NCBI GenBank assembly: GCA_900316075.1
Contig: ONBT01000015.1
Span: forward strand, 1-48,180
Origin: an uncultured Lachnospiraceae bacterium
GTDB lineage: Bacteria > Bacillota > Clostridia > Lachnospirales > Lachnospiraceae
Direction: 5' to 3'
DNA length: 48,180 nucleotides
The translations under genes were made by a program, and so were the position numbers. How positions within the stretch are numbered: position 1 is the stretch's first letter; every line of letters begins with the position of its first letter. Of this stretch, positions 8,360 through 17,170 are shown piece by piece. A model generated the notes under the pieces. It searched no databases. It saw only the letters and a program-made list of their open reading frames with translations, and was not told the origin of the DNA.

Positions 8360-11300
8360 ATGCGAATGAAACGGATTTTCAGGCAGCGGAGGCCCCTTGC
8401 CGTCCTATTATTATGCCTTCTTTTGAGCCTGCTCCTGCTGCCGGCGGGAAGCGTTTTTGCAACGGATGTGAGCACAGAGGCGGGCGTCTCCCCTGCCGCA
8501 GCCGATTCCGGAAGCTCGACGACCATCAAGCTCGACAAAAACGGCTATCCGGTGAAGCCTTCGACAGACGATGACGGCAGCAAAACCGCTCCGGACGGAA
8601 ACAAGTCCTTTCTCTGGATGAACAATTTCGACGTCCGTGAATCCACGAGTCTGCCCACCTACCTCATCATCACCTGCCTTGTCGGCATCGTGATTCCGGT
8701 CATCGGCGTCATGGCCCTGATTCGGGCAGAGCAGACGCGGGAATCCGCCATTCTGGCCATTGCGGACATCATCTGCCTCTTCTACAACGCCGTCTACTTC
8801 CTCCACCTGAATACCCGGTCCGTGGACGAAGGCATCCTGACCCTGAAGCTCTCCCTCATGTGCCGGATGCTCTTCACCCTGACCTTCATGATTTTCCTGG
8901 CCGGCTATCTCAAGTCCCGTCATACCCCGCGGCCGATTGTGGTCTACGGGGTTCTGACGGTAGCCGCCCTCGCCATCCTCTGGGACAACCGCTACTCCGC
9001 CCTGATCTATGACAATATGGCATATAACGCCACGACGGACAACGGCTACTCCCATATCGAATACGACCCGGGCGTCCTCTCTCTCTTCTGCGACGGCCTG
9101 GCCTTCCTGATCCTGATTGCCCTCTTCCTCTCCTCCCTGGTCTTTTACAGGAAAAAAAATCAGGCAAAGGTCCGGCGGAACCTCCGGTCTGTCATGGCGG
9201 CCGTCCTTCTGAACGCAGCCTCCGTTCCCCTGGCCCTCTTCTTCGACCGGGTGGCGGATTTTCTGCCGGTCCTGGCCTCCCTCTCCATCCTGGTCCTGAC
9301 CGTCAATATCATGCGGGGAGACTTCTTCAGCATCATCTCCCTGGCCCGGAACCGGGTCTTCGAGCAGATTGAAGACGGCTTCGTCACGATGGATACGGAG
9401 AACAAGTACCTGGACTCCAACCGCTACGCGAGAGAACTCTTCCCCGAGCTTCAGAATATGGAGATCGGAAGCGACCTTCCGGAAGACATCATGAGGGAAT
9501 TCCGCAAGGGCTCCACGACACCGGGGGCGGAGGATGAAAACGCGGACCATGCGCGGCAGATTGGGGACCGGTGGTTCCGCACCTATGTGACCCCGCTGGC
9601 CGCCCTTTCCGATGACGAAATCGATGCCTGCATTTCCGGCCTGCAGAACAACGCCATTGAAAAAATCAACCGGTCCGAAGATTTTATCAGACGACACAGG
9701 ATCCTCGGCATAGCCTTTTACCCCCTCATCATCATAATCGATGTCATCCGGGGCGAAAGCCTGGGCAGAAAGATAGCGAAGATTCAGAAAAATGCGAAGA
9801 AAATCACGGGCTACAGCCTCCTCCTGGTCGACGTCACGGAACAGCGGCGTCTCTTCATGCAGGCCAATGAGGAGCGGGAAAAGGCTCTTTCCGCGGCCAA
9901 GTCGAAGTCCGACTTCCTTTCGAATATGTCCCATGAAATCCGGACCCCCATGAACGCCATCGTGGGCATGACCGAAATCATGATGCGGGAGGATCTGCCG
10001 GACGAGACGAAGGGGTACCTCACGAACATCAAAAACTCGGGGGCTGCATTATTATCGATCATCAATGACATCCTGGACTTCTCGAAAATCGAGTCGGGCA
10101 AGCTCGAAATCATTGAGGACAACTACGAGCCCATGTCCATGCTTTCGGACCTTTCGATGATTTTCCTCAACCGCATCGGGGAGAAGCCGGTCGAGCTCCT
10201 CTACGACATTGACCCGTCCCTGCCGAAGACCCTCTACGGGGACAATATCCGGGTCCGCCAGGTCATCACGAATATCGCAAACAATGCCATCAAGTTCACG
10301 GACGAAGGGTACGTGCGGCTTTCGATGAAGGTCGAGAATAATATAAACCCCGAAGACCCGACGGCCCTCCGCCTGACCTTCGCCATCGAGGACACCGGCC
10401 AGGGCATCAAAGAAGAGGACCTGGGCAAGCTCTTTGGCTCCTTCTCCCAGGTCGATACGAAGAAGAACCGGAAGAAGGAAGGCACGGGCCTGGGCCTTGC
10501 GATTTCAAAGTCTCTGGTAGAGCGCATGGGCGGCCATATCACCGTCACTTCCATCTACGGGGAGGGCTCCATCTTCAAGTTTGATATCATCCAGCACCGC
10601 GTCTCTGAAGAAGCTGCCGCCGAGGTCCGCGGGGACAATGGAAAGCAGAAGGTTTCCGGCGTCTTTGCTTCCCGGAACACGGCCCACGACCTCGAAGTCC
10701 TCTGCCGCCAGTACGACATCGCCTACATTCCCTTCGACGACGTGCTGGCCGGAAAGGCCGTGCCCGACATCGTCTTCTGCGACAGCACCACCCACCGCCA
10801 GTACGACAGCTTCCTCTGCTCCGCCGACGGGACGGCGAAAATGCGCCACGTCATCCTGAAAAACCCCATGACCGAGGAGACCGACTCAAAGGAATTTTCC
10901 CTCAACAAACCCCTCTACTCCCTGAACTTCTGCCAGGTATTGAACCACGACACCGTAACCGCCTTTGAGACCCATGCGGAAACCATCGACTTCATCGCGC
11001 CCGAGGCAAAGATTCTCGTCGTCGATGACAACGACATGAATCTGAAGGTGGCCCGGGGCCTCCTGGCGCCGCTGCAGATGACAATCGACACCGCGACAAG
11101 CGGGAAGGAAGCCCTGGAGATGATTACCGACGGCAGCTATGATATTATTTTCATGGACCACATGATGCCGGAAATGGACGGGATCGAGTGCACGAAATAT
11201 ATCCGGGAGAGGGATTCGGACTACATGAAGACTGTTCCCGTCATCGCCCTGACCGCCAACGCCGTCGCCGGAGCCAAGGAGGAGTTCCTCGCCGCCGGCA

Positions 11301-12010
11301 TGGACGACTTCGTACCCAAGCCGATTGAGATGACGACCATCTGCGCGAAGATCAAGGCCTTCCTCCCCCGCGAGAAAGTGAAGAAGCAGAAGGTGGCACT
11401 GAATGCGGACTTCGACGAGGCGGCGGCGGAATTTCCCGACCTGCCCGGCATCGACATCGCCGAAGGTATCAAGAATTCCGGCTCCGCGGACATGTTCCGG
11501 GAGTTCCTCGGGGACTACTACCGCCTGATCGACATGAAGGCCCAGAAAATCCGGGACTGCCTGAACGACGGCCTGATCAAAGACTACACAATCGAGGTCC
11601 ACGCCCTGAAATCCACCTCCCGCACCATCGGGGCCATGGAACTCGGCGACAAGTTCTACCGGCTCGAGCAGCTGGGGGATGAGAATAATGTCGACGCCAT
11701 CAACGCGGAAACCCCCGATATTCTTGCAGAATACGAGGGGATGAAGGAAGAACTGGCTCCCTTCGCTGCGGACGACGACACCGACAAGCGGGAAGCTTCG
11801 AAGGAAGAAATCACCGAACTCCTCGATACCATCAAAACCACAGCCGACGACTTCGACCTGGACGGCACCGACGCGGCCCTCAAGGAACTCACCGGTATCA
11901 AGCTTCCCGAGGCCCTGGCCCCCCACCTCACCAGGCTCCAGGCCCTCGTCGCCGACGTCGCCACGGACGACATGATGGCGGAGGTGGATGAGATGAAGGG
12001 ATTGCTGTAA
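8360..12010 (+). CDS. 7TM hybrid histidine kinase with degenerate receiver, REC and Hpt domains
   Basis: A 1216-residue multi-domain sensor. Order: signal-like segment (1-35); about 65 polar residues; a block of seven or so transmembrane helices (about 98-318, like the N-terminal 7TM of HisKA_7TM proteins); a PAS-like region ending in ITGYSLLLVDVTEQ (about 332-495), with a hydrophobic insertion (RHRILGIAFYPLIIII) inside it; HisKA with His525 in SNMSHEIRTPMNAI; HATPase_c (NNAIKF, DTGQGI, GTGLGLAISKSL); a receiver-like region without an acceptor Asp (about 765-860); a true receiver with Asp933 in FMDHMMPEMDG; and Hpt with His1081 in HALKSTSRTIGA. A further helical tail of about 70 residues follows. 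The message carries AAAGGAGG 8 nt before the start. It could run a full His-Asp-His relay, passing phosphate to a separate regulator such as the one at 13608. Confidence 0.92.
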   Translation: MRMKRIFRQRRPLAVLLLCLLLSLLLLPAGSVFATDVSTEAGVSPAAADSGSSTTIKLDKNGYPVKPSTDDDGSKTAPDGNKSFLWMNNFDVRESTSLPTYLIITCLVGIVIPVIGVMALIRAEQTRESAILAIADIICLFYNAVYFLHLNTRSVDEGILTLKLSLMCRMLFTLTFMIFLAGYLKSRHTPRPIVVYGVLTVAALAILWDNRYSALIYDNMAYNATTDNGYSHIEYDPGVLSLFCDGLAFLILIALFLSSLVFYRKKNQAKVRRNLRSVMAAVLLNAASVPLALFFDRVADFLPVLASLSILVLTVNIMRGDFFSIISLARNRVFEQIEDGFVTMDTENKYLDSNRYARELFPELQNMEIGSDLPEDIMREFRKGSTTPGAEDENADHARQIGDRWFRTYVTPLAALSDDEIDACISGLQNNAIEKINRSEDFIRRHRILGIAFYPLIIIIDVIRGESLGRKIAKIQKNAKKITGYSLLLVDVTEQRRLFMQANEEREKALSAAKSKSDFLSNMSHEIRTPMNAIVGMTEIMMREDLPDETKGYLTNIKNSGAALLSIINDILDFSKIESGKLEIIEDNYEPMSMLSDLSMIFLNRIGEKPVELLYDIDPSLPKTLYGDNIRVRQVITNIANNAIKFTDEGYVRLSMKVENNINPEDPTALRLTFAIEDTGQGIKEEDLGKLFGSFSQVDTKKNRKKEGTGLGLAISKSLVERMGGHITVTSIYGEGSIFKFDIIQHRVSEEAAAEVRGDNGKQKVSGVFASRNTAHDLEVLCRQYDIAYIPFDDVLAGKAVPDIVFCDSTTHRQYDSFLCSADGTAKMRHVILKNPMTEETDSKEFSLNKPLYSLNFCQVLNHDTVTAFETHAETIDFIAPEAKILVVDDNDMNLKVARGLLAPLQMTIDTATSGKEALEMITDGSYDIIFMDHMMPEMDGIECTKYIRERDSDYMKTVPVIALTANAVAGAKEEFLAAGMDDFVPKPIEMTTICAKIKAFLPREKVKKQKVALNADFDEAAAEFPDLPGIDIAEGIKNSGSADMFREFLGDYYRLIDMKAQKIRDCLNDGLIKDYTIEVHALKSTSRTIGAMELGDKFYRLEQLGDENNVDAINAETPDILAEYEGMKEELAPFAADDDTDKREASKEEITELLDTIKTTADDFDLDGTDAALKELTGIKLPEALAPHLTRLQALVADVATDDMMAEVDEMKGLL

Positions 12011-12036
12011 GCGGTCGAAATTGAAAAAACAAGCTC

Positions 12037-12288
12037 GTTCGCCCAAGGCTCGCTCGCATACGCAGGGTCAGGGAACGCTCGCCCGAGGCTCGCTCCCTAT
12101 AACTGGGGGTCAGGAACCACCATCGGAAATCTCTGTCGGCCGCGCCGCTGCTGGCTTTGGCGGGGACAGGTACCACTGTTGATAAGTCCTGCCTGCCGCA
12201 CCGGTGCTGGATTGGAGGGGGACAGGTACTCTCTAATCCTTGTGGGGCCTGAGTTTCCCGGATTTTTGGGGCGGGTTCCTGACCCCCC
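12037..12288. repeat. Intergenic repeat patch with GGTACC/GGTTCC cores (left, part 1)
   Basis: This gene-free stretch follows the hybrid kinase. It holds CGCTCGCCCGAGGCTCGCTC-type units (12037-12060, 12077-12097) and the cores GGGGGTCAGGAACC (12105-12118), GGGGACAGGTACC (12162-12174), GGGGGACAGGTACT (12217-12230) and GGTTCCTGACCCCCC (12274-12288). The segment from GGGGACAGGTACC through CTGTTGATAA to GTCCTG (12162-12190) recurs inverted at about 17275-17304 with one mismatch. The units resemble dispersed palindromic repeats, but no transposase is nearby. Confidence 0.7.
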
Positions 12289-12352
12289 TGACCCCCCTAT
12301 TCAAGCAGAAAGCTCGCAAAAGGAAATCAAGTCGCAGGGAGGCTGTTTGGGG

Positions 12353-12632
12353 GCAAATACCGCCCATGGCGAAGATTTGCAGGAGCCCACAGGTTGAAAT
12401 CAAGTCTCAGAATGGCAAGTTTCCTGCAAATACCGCCCATACCTGGCAGTTTTCGAGAGGAAAATTCCTGCTCCATGGGCGGCATTTGTCCAAAACACCT
12501 GCCTCAGAGACTTACTTTTCATTTTTCAGCTTCCGCAGATACCGCGCATGGGCGGTATTTGCGCAAAATGAAGGAAAAAGAGACAAGAATTTTCAAGATG
12601 GGATTCAGAAATGCTCCATGGGCGGTATTTGC
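12353..12632. repeat. Repeat patch with GCAAATACCGCCCAT units
   Basis: A second repeat family is nested in the same gap. The 15-mer GCAAATACCGCCCAT occurs forward at 12353-12367 and 12426-12440 and, with slight changes, inverted at 12475-12489, 12548-12562 and 12618-12632. A variant at 12535-12549 overlaps the 12548 copy to form a near palindrome. Each copy is flanked by a weaker AAATCAAGTCTCAG-like sequence, so the unit is roughly 45 bp. I see no gene here. It may be a mobile repeat patch or a multi-site binding region. Confidence 0.65.
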
Positions 12633-12671
12633 CCCTCCAATGGCCGCCCACCTTCAAGGGACAGACGTTGC

Positions 12672-12895
12672 TGTTGATAAGTCCTGCCAGCCGTGCCGGT
12701 GCTGGATTAGAGAGGGACAGGTACCGTCTATCCATTGCTGTGCTTAGGTTTCCAAGATTGTGAGGCCAGGTTCCTGACCCCCTGTTCAAAAGAGGCATCC
12801 CACCCGCACTGGGACTGGCTTTGATGGGGACAGGAACCCTCCAGTCCCTACAAAGCTTGACTTTCAGGAGATTTTTGACTTGGTTCCTGACCCCC
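12672..12895. repeat. Intergenic repeat patch with GGTACC/GGTTCC cores (left, part 2)
   Basis: The first repeat family resumes here: TGTTGATAAGTCCTGCC followed by GGGACAGGTACC (12714-12725), GGTTCCTGACCCCC (12769-12782), GGGGACAGGAACC (12826-12838) and GGTTCCTGACCCCC (12882-12895). The TGTTGATAAGTCCTGCC plus CCGGTGCTGGATT segment duplicates the one near 12178-12213. The last core ends 19 nt before the RNase HI start, so this patch forms that gene's upstream region. Confidence 0.7.
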
Positions 12896-12914
12896 AAAAT
12901 TAAAGGAGAATACT

Positions 12915-13343
12915 GTGGAAGAAATCAAAGAACCCTACGCCTTCGTCGATGGCTCATACAATGTGGCTACGAAGGTCTACGGCTGCGGAGGCTATGTCGT
13001 GGCTGATGGGAAGTCCTACTCTGTGCAGGCTTCCGGCGATGACCCGGAGATGGCTTCGATGCGGAATGTGGGTGGAGAGATTCTGGGAGCCACTCTGGCT
13101 GTGAAGAAGGCATTGGAACTGGGGCTCCCGGAGCTTACAATCCTCTACGACTACACGGGAATCGAATACTGGGCTACAGGGGCCTGGAAGCGGAACAAGA
13201 AGTACACAAAGGCATATTATGAATTCATGACCAAAGCCCAGGAGAAGATTCATCTGACCTTCGTCCACGTCAAGGCCCACACCGGAATTCCCGGAAATGA
13301 AGACGCGGACCGGATGGCGAAAGAGGCGGTAGGGAATCTATAA
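12915..13343 (+). CDS. Ribonuclease HI-family protein
   Basis: A 142-residue RNase H fold. The first strand AFVDGSYN holds the first catalytic Asp (12). GGEILGATLAVKKAL holds the Glu, the LYDYTGIEYW strand the second Asp, and NEDADRMAKEA the last Asp at the C-terminus. HVKAHTGIPGN is the usual His-loop. It should cleave the RNA strand of RNA/DNA hybrids. It lacks an N-terminal hybrid-binding domain. The start is GTG at 12915 with AAAGGAG at 7-nt spacing; no in-frame ATG fits. It stands alone between a repeat patch and a response regulator gene. Confidence 0.9.
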   Translation: MEEIKEPYAFVDGSYNVATKVYGCGGYVVADGKSYSVQASGDDPEMASMRNVGGEILGATLAVKKALELGLPELTILYDYTGIEYWATGAWKRNKKYTKAYYEFMTKAQEKIHLTFVHVKAHTGIPGNEDADRMAKEAVGNL

Positions 13344-13607
13344 AAAAATCACGGTTTGCAAAGCAGGTATCCTACTTTGCGAATCGCACAAAATAATACG
13401 GTCTGAATGTAAGCGCATACATTGCTTGTGAAGTATAGCCATTCATGGTCAAGGGACAAATCTGCCGGTCTTTGTCTTGCACCCGGGCTTTTTCAATGGT
13501 ATCCTTGTGAAAGATTTAAGGCCTGAACCGGGCCGGAATTATTATTATTTATTTGATATGTATTCCTCTGTGCGGGAAGTACAGAGTACCGGGAGGAACG
13601 GGAATAT
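13344..13607 (+). other. Intergenic region with one hairpin, upstream of the two-receiver regulator
   Basis: No gene is visible in these 264 bp. GCAAAGCAGG/CCTACTTTGC (13359-13381, one mismatch) can form a hairpin 15 nt after the RNase HI stop but lacks a T-run. A second dyad, GACAAA...TTTGTC, lies near 13455-13477. The promoter of the next gene is presumably in the AT-rich stretch around 13540-13565, but I cannot pick clear boxes. Confidence 0.35.
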
Positions 13608-14384
13608 ATGGACGAAGAAACAAGAGGAATGAACAGGGTTCTGCTCGTGCAGAAGGGGAACAGCTATCTGGCCACTTCTCTCCTGTCGAACCTGAAGGAG
13701 GGCGGAAGCGAGACCTTCTCCTGTCAGGCGAATGTGAATGAAATCGCCTCGGCGAAGGAATATGCCTACAACGCCATGATTCTCTACGGCAGCCCCGACT
13801 TCGTCGAAGACGCCAAGGTCCTGACCTATCTGGCCGACAATATCGAGGAAAACGACACTCCGTATTATGTCATTGCGGACTCGACAGAGCTCGAAGTCTT
13901 CAAGAAAATGCTCCCGGCCAACTGCCGCCGCATGGAATTCTTGCGGCCCGTGAAGGTAGATGAGGTCGCCTTCAAGATTAATTATGACCTTCTGCAGAAC
14001 GTGGGCGTCACCCACCGGAAGAAGATTCTGGTCGTCGACGACTCCGGCACCATGCTGCGGAAAATCAAAGGCTGGCTCGATGACCGCTACAAGATTACTC
14101 TCGCAAATTCCGGCGCTCGGGCCATGAAGGCTCTGGCCCTGGAAATCCCCGACCTGGTCCTCCTCGACTACGAAATGCCCATTGTGGACGGGCGCCAGGT
14201 CCTCGGAATGATGCGGGATGAGCCGGAATATGCGAACATTCCCGTCATCTTCCTGACCGGAAAGTCCGACGCGGAATCTGTCAAATCCGTCCTCGACCTC
14301 AAGCCCGAAGGGTACCTTCTCAAAACTGAGTCCCCGGACAAGATCATCGGGCAGATTGACGCCTTCTTTGCGAAGCAGGGATGA
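13608..14384 (+). CDS. Response regulator with an N-terminal degenerate receiver and a C-terminal receiver
   Basis: A 258-residue protein with no output domain. Residues 137-256 form a canonical receiver: KKILVVDDSGTMLRKIK, acceptor Asp187 in LVLLDYEMPIVDG, FLTGKSDAE and a YLLKTES switch Lys. Residues 9-120 look like a second receiver fold (MNRVLLVQKGNSYL, AYNAMILYGSPDF, TPYYVIADST, MEFLRPVKVDEV) but have no Asp at the acceptor position, so this half is a pseudo-receiver. The ATG at 13608 has GGGAGG 11 nt upstream; an internal ATG at 13629 is possible. It may take phosphate from the Hpt domain of the hybrid kinase upstream, with no kinase of its own beside it. Confidence 0.85.
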   Translation: MDEETRGMNRVLLVQKGNSYLATSLLSNLKEGGSETFSCQANVNEIASAKEYAYNAMILYGSPDFVEDAKVLTYLADNIEENDTPYYVIADSTELEVFKKMLPANCRRMEFLRPVKVDEVAFKINYDLLQNVGVTHRKKILVVDDSGTMLRKIKGWLDDRYKITLANSGARAMKALALEIPDLVLLDYEMPIVDGRQVLGMMRDEPEYANIPVIFLTGKSDAESVKSVLDLKPEGYLLKTESPDKIIGQIDAFFAKQG

Positions 14385-14439
14385 ACGGACCTTTGAAATG
14401 AAAGCGTACCGGATTTCGATATATGAATAGCTGCAAGAG

Positions 14440-14474
14440 GGGGGTGGCACGCATTGCGTGCTGCCCCCGTTTTT
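14440..14474 (+). terminator. Rho-independent terminator of the two-receiver regulator
   Basis: The arms GGGGGTGGCACGC (14440-14452) and GCGTGCTGCCCCC (14456-14468) pair with one G-T and one mismatch around a 3-nt loop and are followed by GTTTTT. The tip contains CACGCATTGCGTG, a palindrome that recurs in the large arrays at 36.4 and 47.2 kb. Confidence 0.85.
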
Positions 14475-14497
14475 CCGTTCCACCCCTGTGATTTATA

Positions 14498-15398
14498 TTA
14501 TTCTTCTTCCTGCAGAAGAAACTTCCATGCAGGAATGATGTGAATCTTCCCTTCAGCACCCTGAACCGTTTCTTCCGTATTTTCTGCCACTATTTCTGCA
14601 TTTTTCACCCCGTATAAGGACATCCCCTCCTGCAGGGCTCGCAGTTCCCGCTCCCGCGTTTCCGGCTCATCCATATCCGCGCATACCTGAACCAGCCGCG
14701 GCAGCCTGTCTCCGGAAATCTGCTGTCCCCTCTCAAGCGTCACGAAATCAATTTCATAACCGGATGGAGTCTTCCCATAATAGATTTTGTCCGTTTCCCT
14801 CCTCAGCTGCATGAAAATAATATTTTCCAGAACTTTTCCGTAATCGTCCGTCATACTGCCCGACATGGCAAGCGCCAGCGCATGATCTGCGCAATATACC
14901 TTCTTCGGATTTGTCTTCCGCACGGAAGTATTCAGGCTGAATATTTCTACCGTATAGATCAGATAGGCATCCTCCAGGTATCCGGTCACGGCAGCAACCA
15001 TTTCCGCAGACATCCGGAAACCCTCCGCAGGAATAGTATTCCCGCAGATACTTCCTGCACAATCTCCCTTTGTCCGCCGTAAAATGCGCCGGATCCGAAA
15101 ATTCGATGCCGGCCTCCTTTGTGCCTAAATATTCCCTGAAGGAAAAAGGAAAGAGCTCCCAGGGGAGACTCCGGCCGCCGAACTCCGTGGCGATTTCCTT
15201 TACCAGAAGTTTCGCTGATGAGCCTGTGATATTCACTTCACAATTCCGGGTATTCTTCAGACGGTTGACAAAAAGTTCCCACTGGCTGAGATACTGAATC
15301 TCATCAAAGAAAAACCAGACTTTCTCTCCTGCTTTTTCCGGAAACAGGCCGTAGTAAGCCGCTGCCACAGCATCTGCCTCTCTATTAAATCCGTCAAT
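14498..15398 (-). pseudogene. Decayed AAA ATPase with DUF4143 domain
   Basis: Two minus-strand frames together give parts of a DUF4143-type ATPase. The first (from about 15398) reads AAAYYGLFPEKAGEKVWFFFDEIQ (Walker B), VNITGSSAKLL and LFPFSFREYL up to CGGFPDV near 15009. The second (14498 to 15013) resumes as VTGYLEDAYLIYTVEIFSLN and runs to the DUF4143 end. The Walker A/P-loop part is absent: the frame is closed by a TAA at 15399-15401 just before AT-rich repeats. About 70-80 residues expected between the two parts are also missing. So it has an N-terminal truncation, an internal deletion and a frameshift at about 15010. Intact members run near 400-450 residues. It is surely non-functional as an ATPase. 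Confidence 0.85.
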
Positions 15399-15402
15399 TT
15401 AA

Positions 15403-15480
15403 TTTTGATGGTTTTATATAAAACCGTATGTTTTTCTTTGATGGTTTTTCAGATAACCATCGGTTCTATTTTGATGGTTT
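15403..15480. repeat. Short TTTGATGGTTTT repeats at the lost 5' end of the ATPase gene
   Basis: In an AT-rich 80-bp stretch the word TTTGATGGTTT occurs at 15403-15415, 15436-15449 and 15469-15480, with an inverted partner AACCATCGG at 15455-15463. The last copy overlaps the stop codon of the thioesterase gene. The stretch replaces the P-loop part of the ATPase gene and may be its old promoter or operator moved close by a deletion. Confidence 0.6.
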
Positions 15481-16207
15481 ATGAGCATGCCTGCAGCACG
15501 CAGCAGACGTCCCCTTCTTCATTAGTCATTTCTATTGTATAGGCCCCCTCTTCCCTGCAGCAGGTGAGCTCCAGCGTCTGGCCAAGGAGGACCTGGTGAC
15601 GGTACTCCACACGGAGGCGCTTTATATTATTCTCATCAAAGCCGCTGTCGACGGCCTTCATCGCGGACAGCGCCCAGTCGATATAACGGGAATTGTTGAG
15701 GTGGTGATTGGAATCGAGGTCGAAGGGCGTCACCGTGACATTCCCGGCCGGCTCGCGCTCTGCATCCTCGGTGAGGCGGATCTTCCGGTTCGTGTACTCC
15801 ATATCAAATTTCGGGAAAAGCTCATAGCGGGAAGCCATGTCCTCCGGCAGCTTTGTCGGGACGTAGTGCTCGATATCCATCAGGGTCCATACGGAGTTTG
15901 CCGTGACCAGGCGCTCCCCGTCCGCCGCGTCGATAGCGAAATTCCGCATGCCGAAGAAGCCGGCCATCTTGTAAGGAGAAGTCCCGACCGTAATGGTTTC
16001 GGAAAGCCTCGGCCGCCTTGCAATATCAATCTGCCAGTAGTTTACGACCCACCCATAGTGATGGCCCACGAGATAGTCTATTCCCACCCCCAGGTCGTCC
16101 GACTGGGCCACCGAGCAGTCCTGCAGATAGTTTACGATTCCCGTCAAAGTCAGCTTCGAATCGCTGTCGCACTCCGAGTACCTGACCCTGCTGTCAAATG
16201 TATACAT
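15479..16207 (-). CDS. Acyl-ACP thioesterase
   Basis: A 242-residue double hot-dog protein of the acyl-ACP thioesterase family. It begins MYTFDSRVRYSECDSDSKLTLTG, has WVVNYWQIDIARRPRLSETI and, in the second half, the active-site region DLDSNHHLNNSRYIDWALSAM (Asn and His of the catalytic set). It should release fatty acids from acyl carrier protein in the cytoplasm. It starts only 3 nt after the stop of the D-2-hydroxyacid dehydrogenase gene, so the two are one operon. The stop codon lies in a TTTGATGGTTT repeat. Length is normal for the bacterial form. Confidence 0.9.
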   Translation of the reverse strand: MYTFDSRVRYSECDSDSKLTLTGIVNYLQDCSVAQSDDLGVGIDYLVGHHYGWVVNYWQIDIARRPRLSETITVGTSPYKMAGFFGMRNFAIDAADGERLVTANSVWTLMDIEHYVPTKLPEDMASRYELFPKFDMEYTNRKIRLTEDAEREPAGNVTVTPFDLDSNHHLNNSRYIDWALSAMKAVDSGFDENNIKRLRVEYRHQVLLGQTLELTCCREEGAYTIEMTNEEGDVCCVLQACS

Positions 16208-16210
16208 AGA

Positions 16211-17146
16211 TTAGCCTTTCAGAAATTCCTCCACCTGTCCCTCGATGATTTTCATCAGCCGGGTCCGGGCTTCGACGGAGGCCCAGGCGATGTGGGGCGT
16301 GATGATGAGGCGGGAGCTATCCTTGATGCGGAGCAGGGGGCAGTCCTTCGTCATGGGCTCGACGCAGAGGACATCGAGGCCGGCCCCGGCAATAGTGCCA
16401 CTCTCCAGAGCGTCCGCCAGGTCGGCTTCGTTGATGATGGGGCCCCGGCCGAGATTCAGGAGAATGGCCGAATTTTTCATCTTCTTAAAAGCCTTGGCAT
16501 TCATCAGGCCCTGGGTTGCCTCATTCAGAGGCGCATGGATGGAGACCACGTCCGATGTGGCAAGAAGGGTATCGAAGTCCACTTCGGAATATCGCTCGTC
16601 ATGGTTCTTCCCCGAAGTCGAATAGTACTGGACGTGGAAACCGAAGGCCTCCGCAATCTCCGCCACCCGGTGGCCGATGGCTCCGAGCCCGATGATGCCC
16701 CAGGTCTTGCCGCAGAGCTCCCCGTAGTTCCGGTCGAAGTGGGTGAACATGAAATCGTCGGTATAGGCCCCGCTCTTCACGTAGTCGTCGTAGTAGCGGA
16801 GGTGCTCCTCCAGGAAGAATAATAATGCAAACGTGTGCTGGGCTACGGATTCCGTCGAATACCCGGCCACATTCCGCCAGGCGATGTCCCGCTTCTTCAG
16901 GTATTCCGTGTCCAGATTGTTGATGCCAGTCGCCGTAACGCAGACCAGCTTCAGTTTTTCCGCAGTCCCAATGGTCTGCTCATTGACCGGCACCTTGTTC
17001 AAAATAATAATGTCCGCGTCCCGTACCCGTTCCGGCACCTCTTCAGGCTTTGAATAGGGGTACACCACCACATCTCCGAAGCGGTTGAAGCCGGCGATAT
17101 CTATGTCTTCACCAATTGTTTTCCTGTCCAGAAATACGATCTTCAT
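16211..17146 (-). CDS. D-2-hydroxyacid dehydrogenase (glycerate dehydrogenase-like)
   Basis: A 311-residue NAD-dependent dehydrogenase. The Rossmann motif is GLGAIGHRVAEIAEAFG. Catalytic residues are the Arg in LNLGRGPIINEADL, the Glu in CVEPMTKDCPLL and the His in ITPHIAWASVEAR. The substrate loop region ATGINNLDTEYLKKRDI is typical. It reduces a 2-keto acid to the D-2-hydroxy acid or the reverse; the exact substrate cannot be read from the sequence, with hydroxypyruvate/glycerate the closest guess. The ribosome site upstream (AGAAAGGATAGAAG) is purine-rich. It is the first gene of a pair with the thioesterase and follows a repeat patch. Confidence 0.9.
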   Translation of the reverse strand: MKIVFLDRKTIGEDIDIAGFNRFGDVVVYPYSKPEEVPERVRDADIIILNKVPVNEQTIGTAEKLKLVCVTATGINNLDTEYLKKRDIAWRNVAGYSTESVAQHTFALLFFLEEHLRYYDDYVKSGAYTDDFMFTHFDRNYGELCGKTWGIIGLGAIGHRVAEIAEAFGFHVQYYSTSGKNHDERYSEVDFDTLLATSDVVSIHAPLNEATQGLMNAKAFKKMKNSAILLNLGRGPIINEADLADALESGTIAGAGLDVLCVEPMTKDCPLLRIKDSSRLIITPHIAWASVEARTRLMKIIEGQVEEFLKG

Positions 17147-17170
17147 CTTCTATCCTTTCTCAAAACATGG

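Noticed and set aside
8411-9934. A 507-codon minus-strand frame antisense to the hybrid kinase
   Set aside because: Composition is dominated by Gly, Glu, Asp and Val from antisense of a GC-rich gene, and there are no motifs.
10886-12046. Long minus frame antisense to the REC-Hpt part of the hybrid kinase
   Set aside because: His/Val/Gly-rich antisense product without motifs; the plus-strand domains are unambiguous.
12240-12747. Small plus-strand frames in the repeat patch before RNase HI
   Set aside because: They consist of translated repeats, with no good ribosome site and no protein-like pattern.
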